From NCBI GenBank assembly GCA_025989215.1, contig JAPDNP010000003.1, positions 62,001-126,000 of the forward strand: a stretch of 64,000 nt of DNA. Reading direction: 5' to 3'. The notes beneath the pieces are model-generated. The model had not been told where the DNA came from and did not search any database. It was given only the letters and a program-made list of their open reading frames with translations. Shown one piece after another: positions 63,992 through 64,000 of the stretch. How positions within the stretch are numbered: position 1 is the stretch's first letter; each line of letters starts with the position of its first letter. Origin of the DNA: Neisseriaceae bacterium JH1-16. Its GTDB lineage: Bacteria > Pseudomonadota > Gammaproteobacteria > Burkholderiales > Chromobacteriaceae. A program made the position numbers and the translations under genes.

Positions 63992-64000
63992 TCTGCCCCC

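Overview
The window reads as chromosome of a GC-rich Gram-negative betaproteobacterium, most likely a member of the Neisseriales outside the genus Neisseria (Chromobacteriaceae/Chitinibacteraceae-like). Pointers are a neisserial-type trimeric porin, the yacG-zapD-coaE-pilD-pilC-pilB block, petABC-sspAB, lolB-ispE-tRNA-prs-rplY-pth, a CTC-type long L25, and a cytochrome bc1 complex. This assignment is inference from gene content; no 16S gene is present. Most of the window is housekeeping DNA, with one small degraded mobile segment near 56.9-58.3 kb.

Layout. 0-10.6 kb: two acetyltransferases, queG, divergent tsaE-amiC, then on the minus strand the type IV pilus assembly genes pilB-pilC-pilD followed by coaE-zapD-yacG, and a porin with a good sigma-70 promoter. 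10.9-12.4 kb: a CPD photolyase pseudogene with five separate lesions. 12.4-17.6 kb: comEA, ypjD, ffh, an ATP-grasp enzyme, purB. 17.8-21.9 kb: a degenerate endonuclease-I-like lipoprotein divergent from umuDC, then a PAS/MCP chemoreceptor split by one stop codon. 21.9-22.3 kb: three tandem initiator tRNA genes. 22.3-26.6 kb (minus): ubiK-comM-SPOR protein-dsbA-uppP. 26.7-28.6 kb: glnK-amtB with an NtrC site and a sigma-54 promoter. 28.7-38.4 kb (minus): tyrS, sspAB, petABC, nif3-like, groESL (CIRCE), a WecA-like transferase. 38.5-44.6 kb: gltBD. 44.8-49.7 kb: a cardiolipin synthase, an amino-acid decarboxylase and a membrane protein. 49.7-56.6 kb: nlpD-like, a transsulfuration enzyme, an acyl-CoA ligase, an amino-acid ABC transporter lacking its ATPase, and a hydrolase. 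56.9-58.3 kb: XRE regulator, GX3-repeat protein and a truncated integrase. 58.4-64 kb: ychF, a small Cys-rich protein, pth, rplY, prs, tRNA-Gln, ispE, lolB.

The most striking signal is a short DNA word, GTTGGCCGAAC (core TTGGCCGAA). I counted 36 exact core copies on the two strands, where chance would give about 0.5. Thirteen of the 36 lie in intergenic DNA, three times as back-to-back inverted pairs that form hairpins, and coding copies are accommodated by the otherwise disfavoured Leu codon TTG or by the SAN and FGQ frames. This is how neisserial DNA uptake sequences (DUS) behave, but the word is unlike the GCCGTCTGAA family. The same window carries competence genes (pilBCD, comEA, comM). 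I propose it as a candidate DUS-like species-identity sequence; this is inference and the receptor is not shown here.
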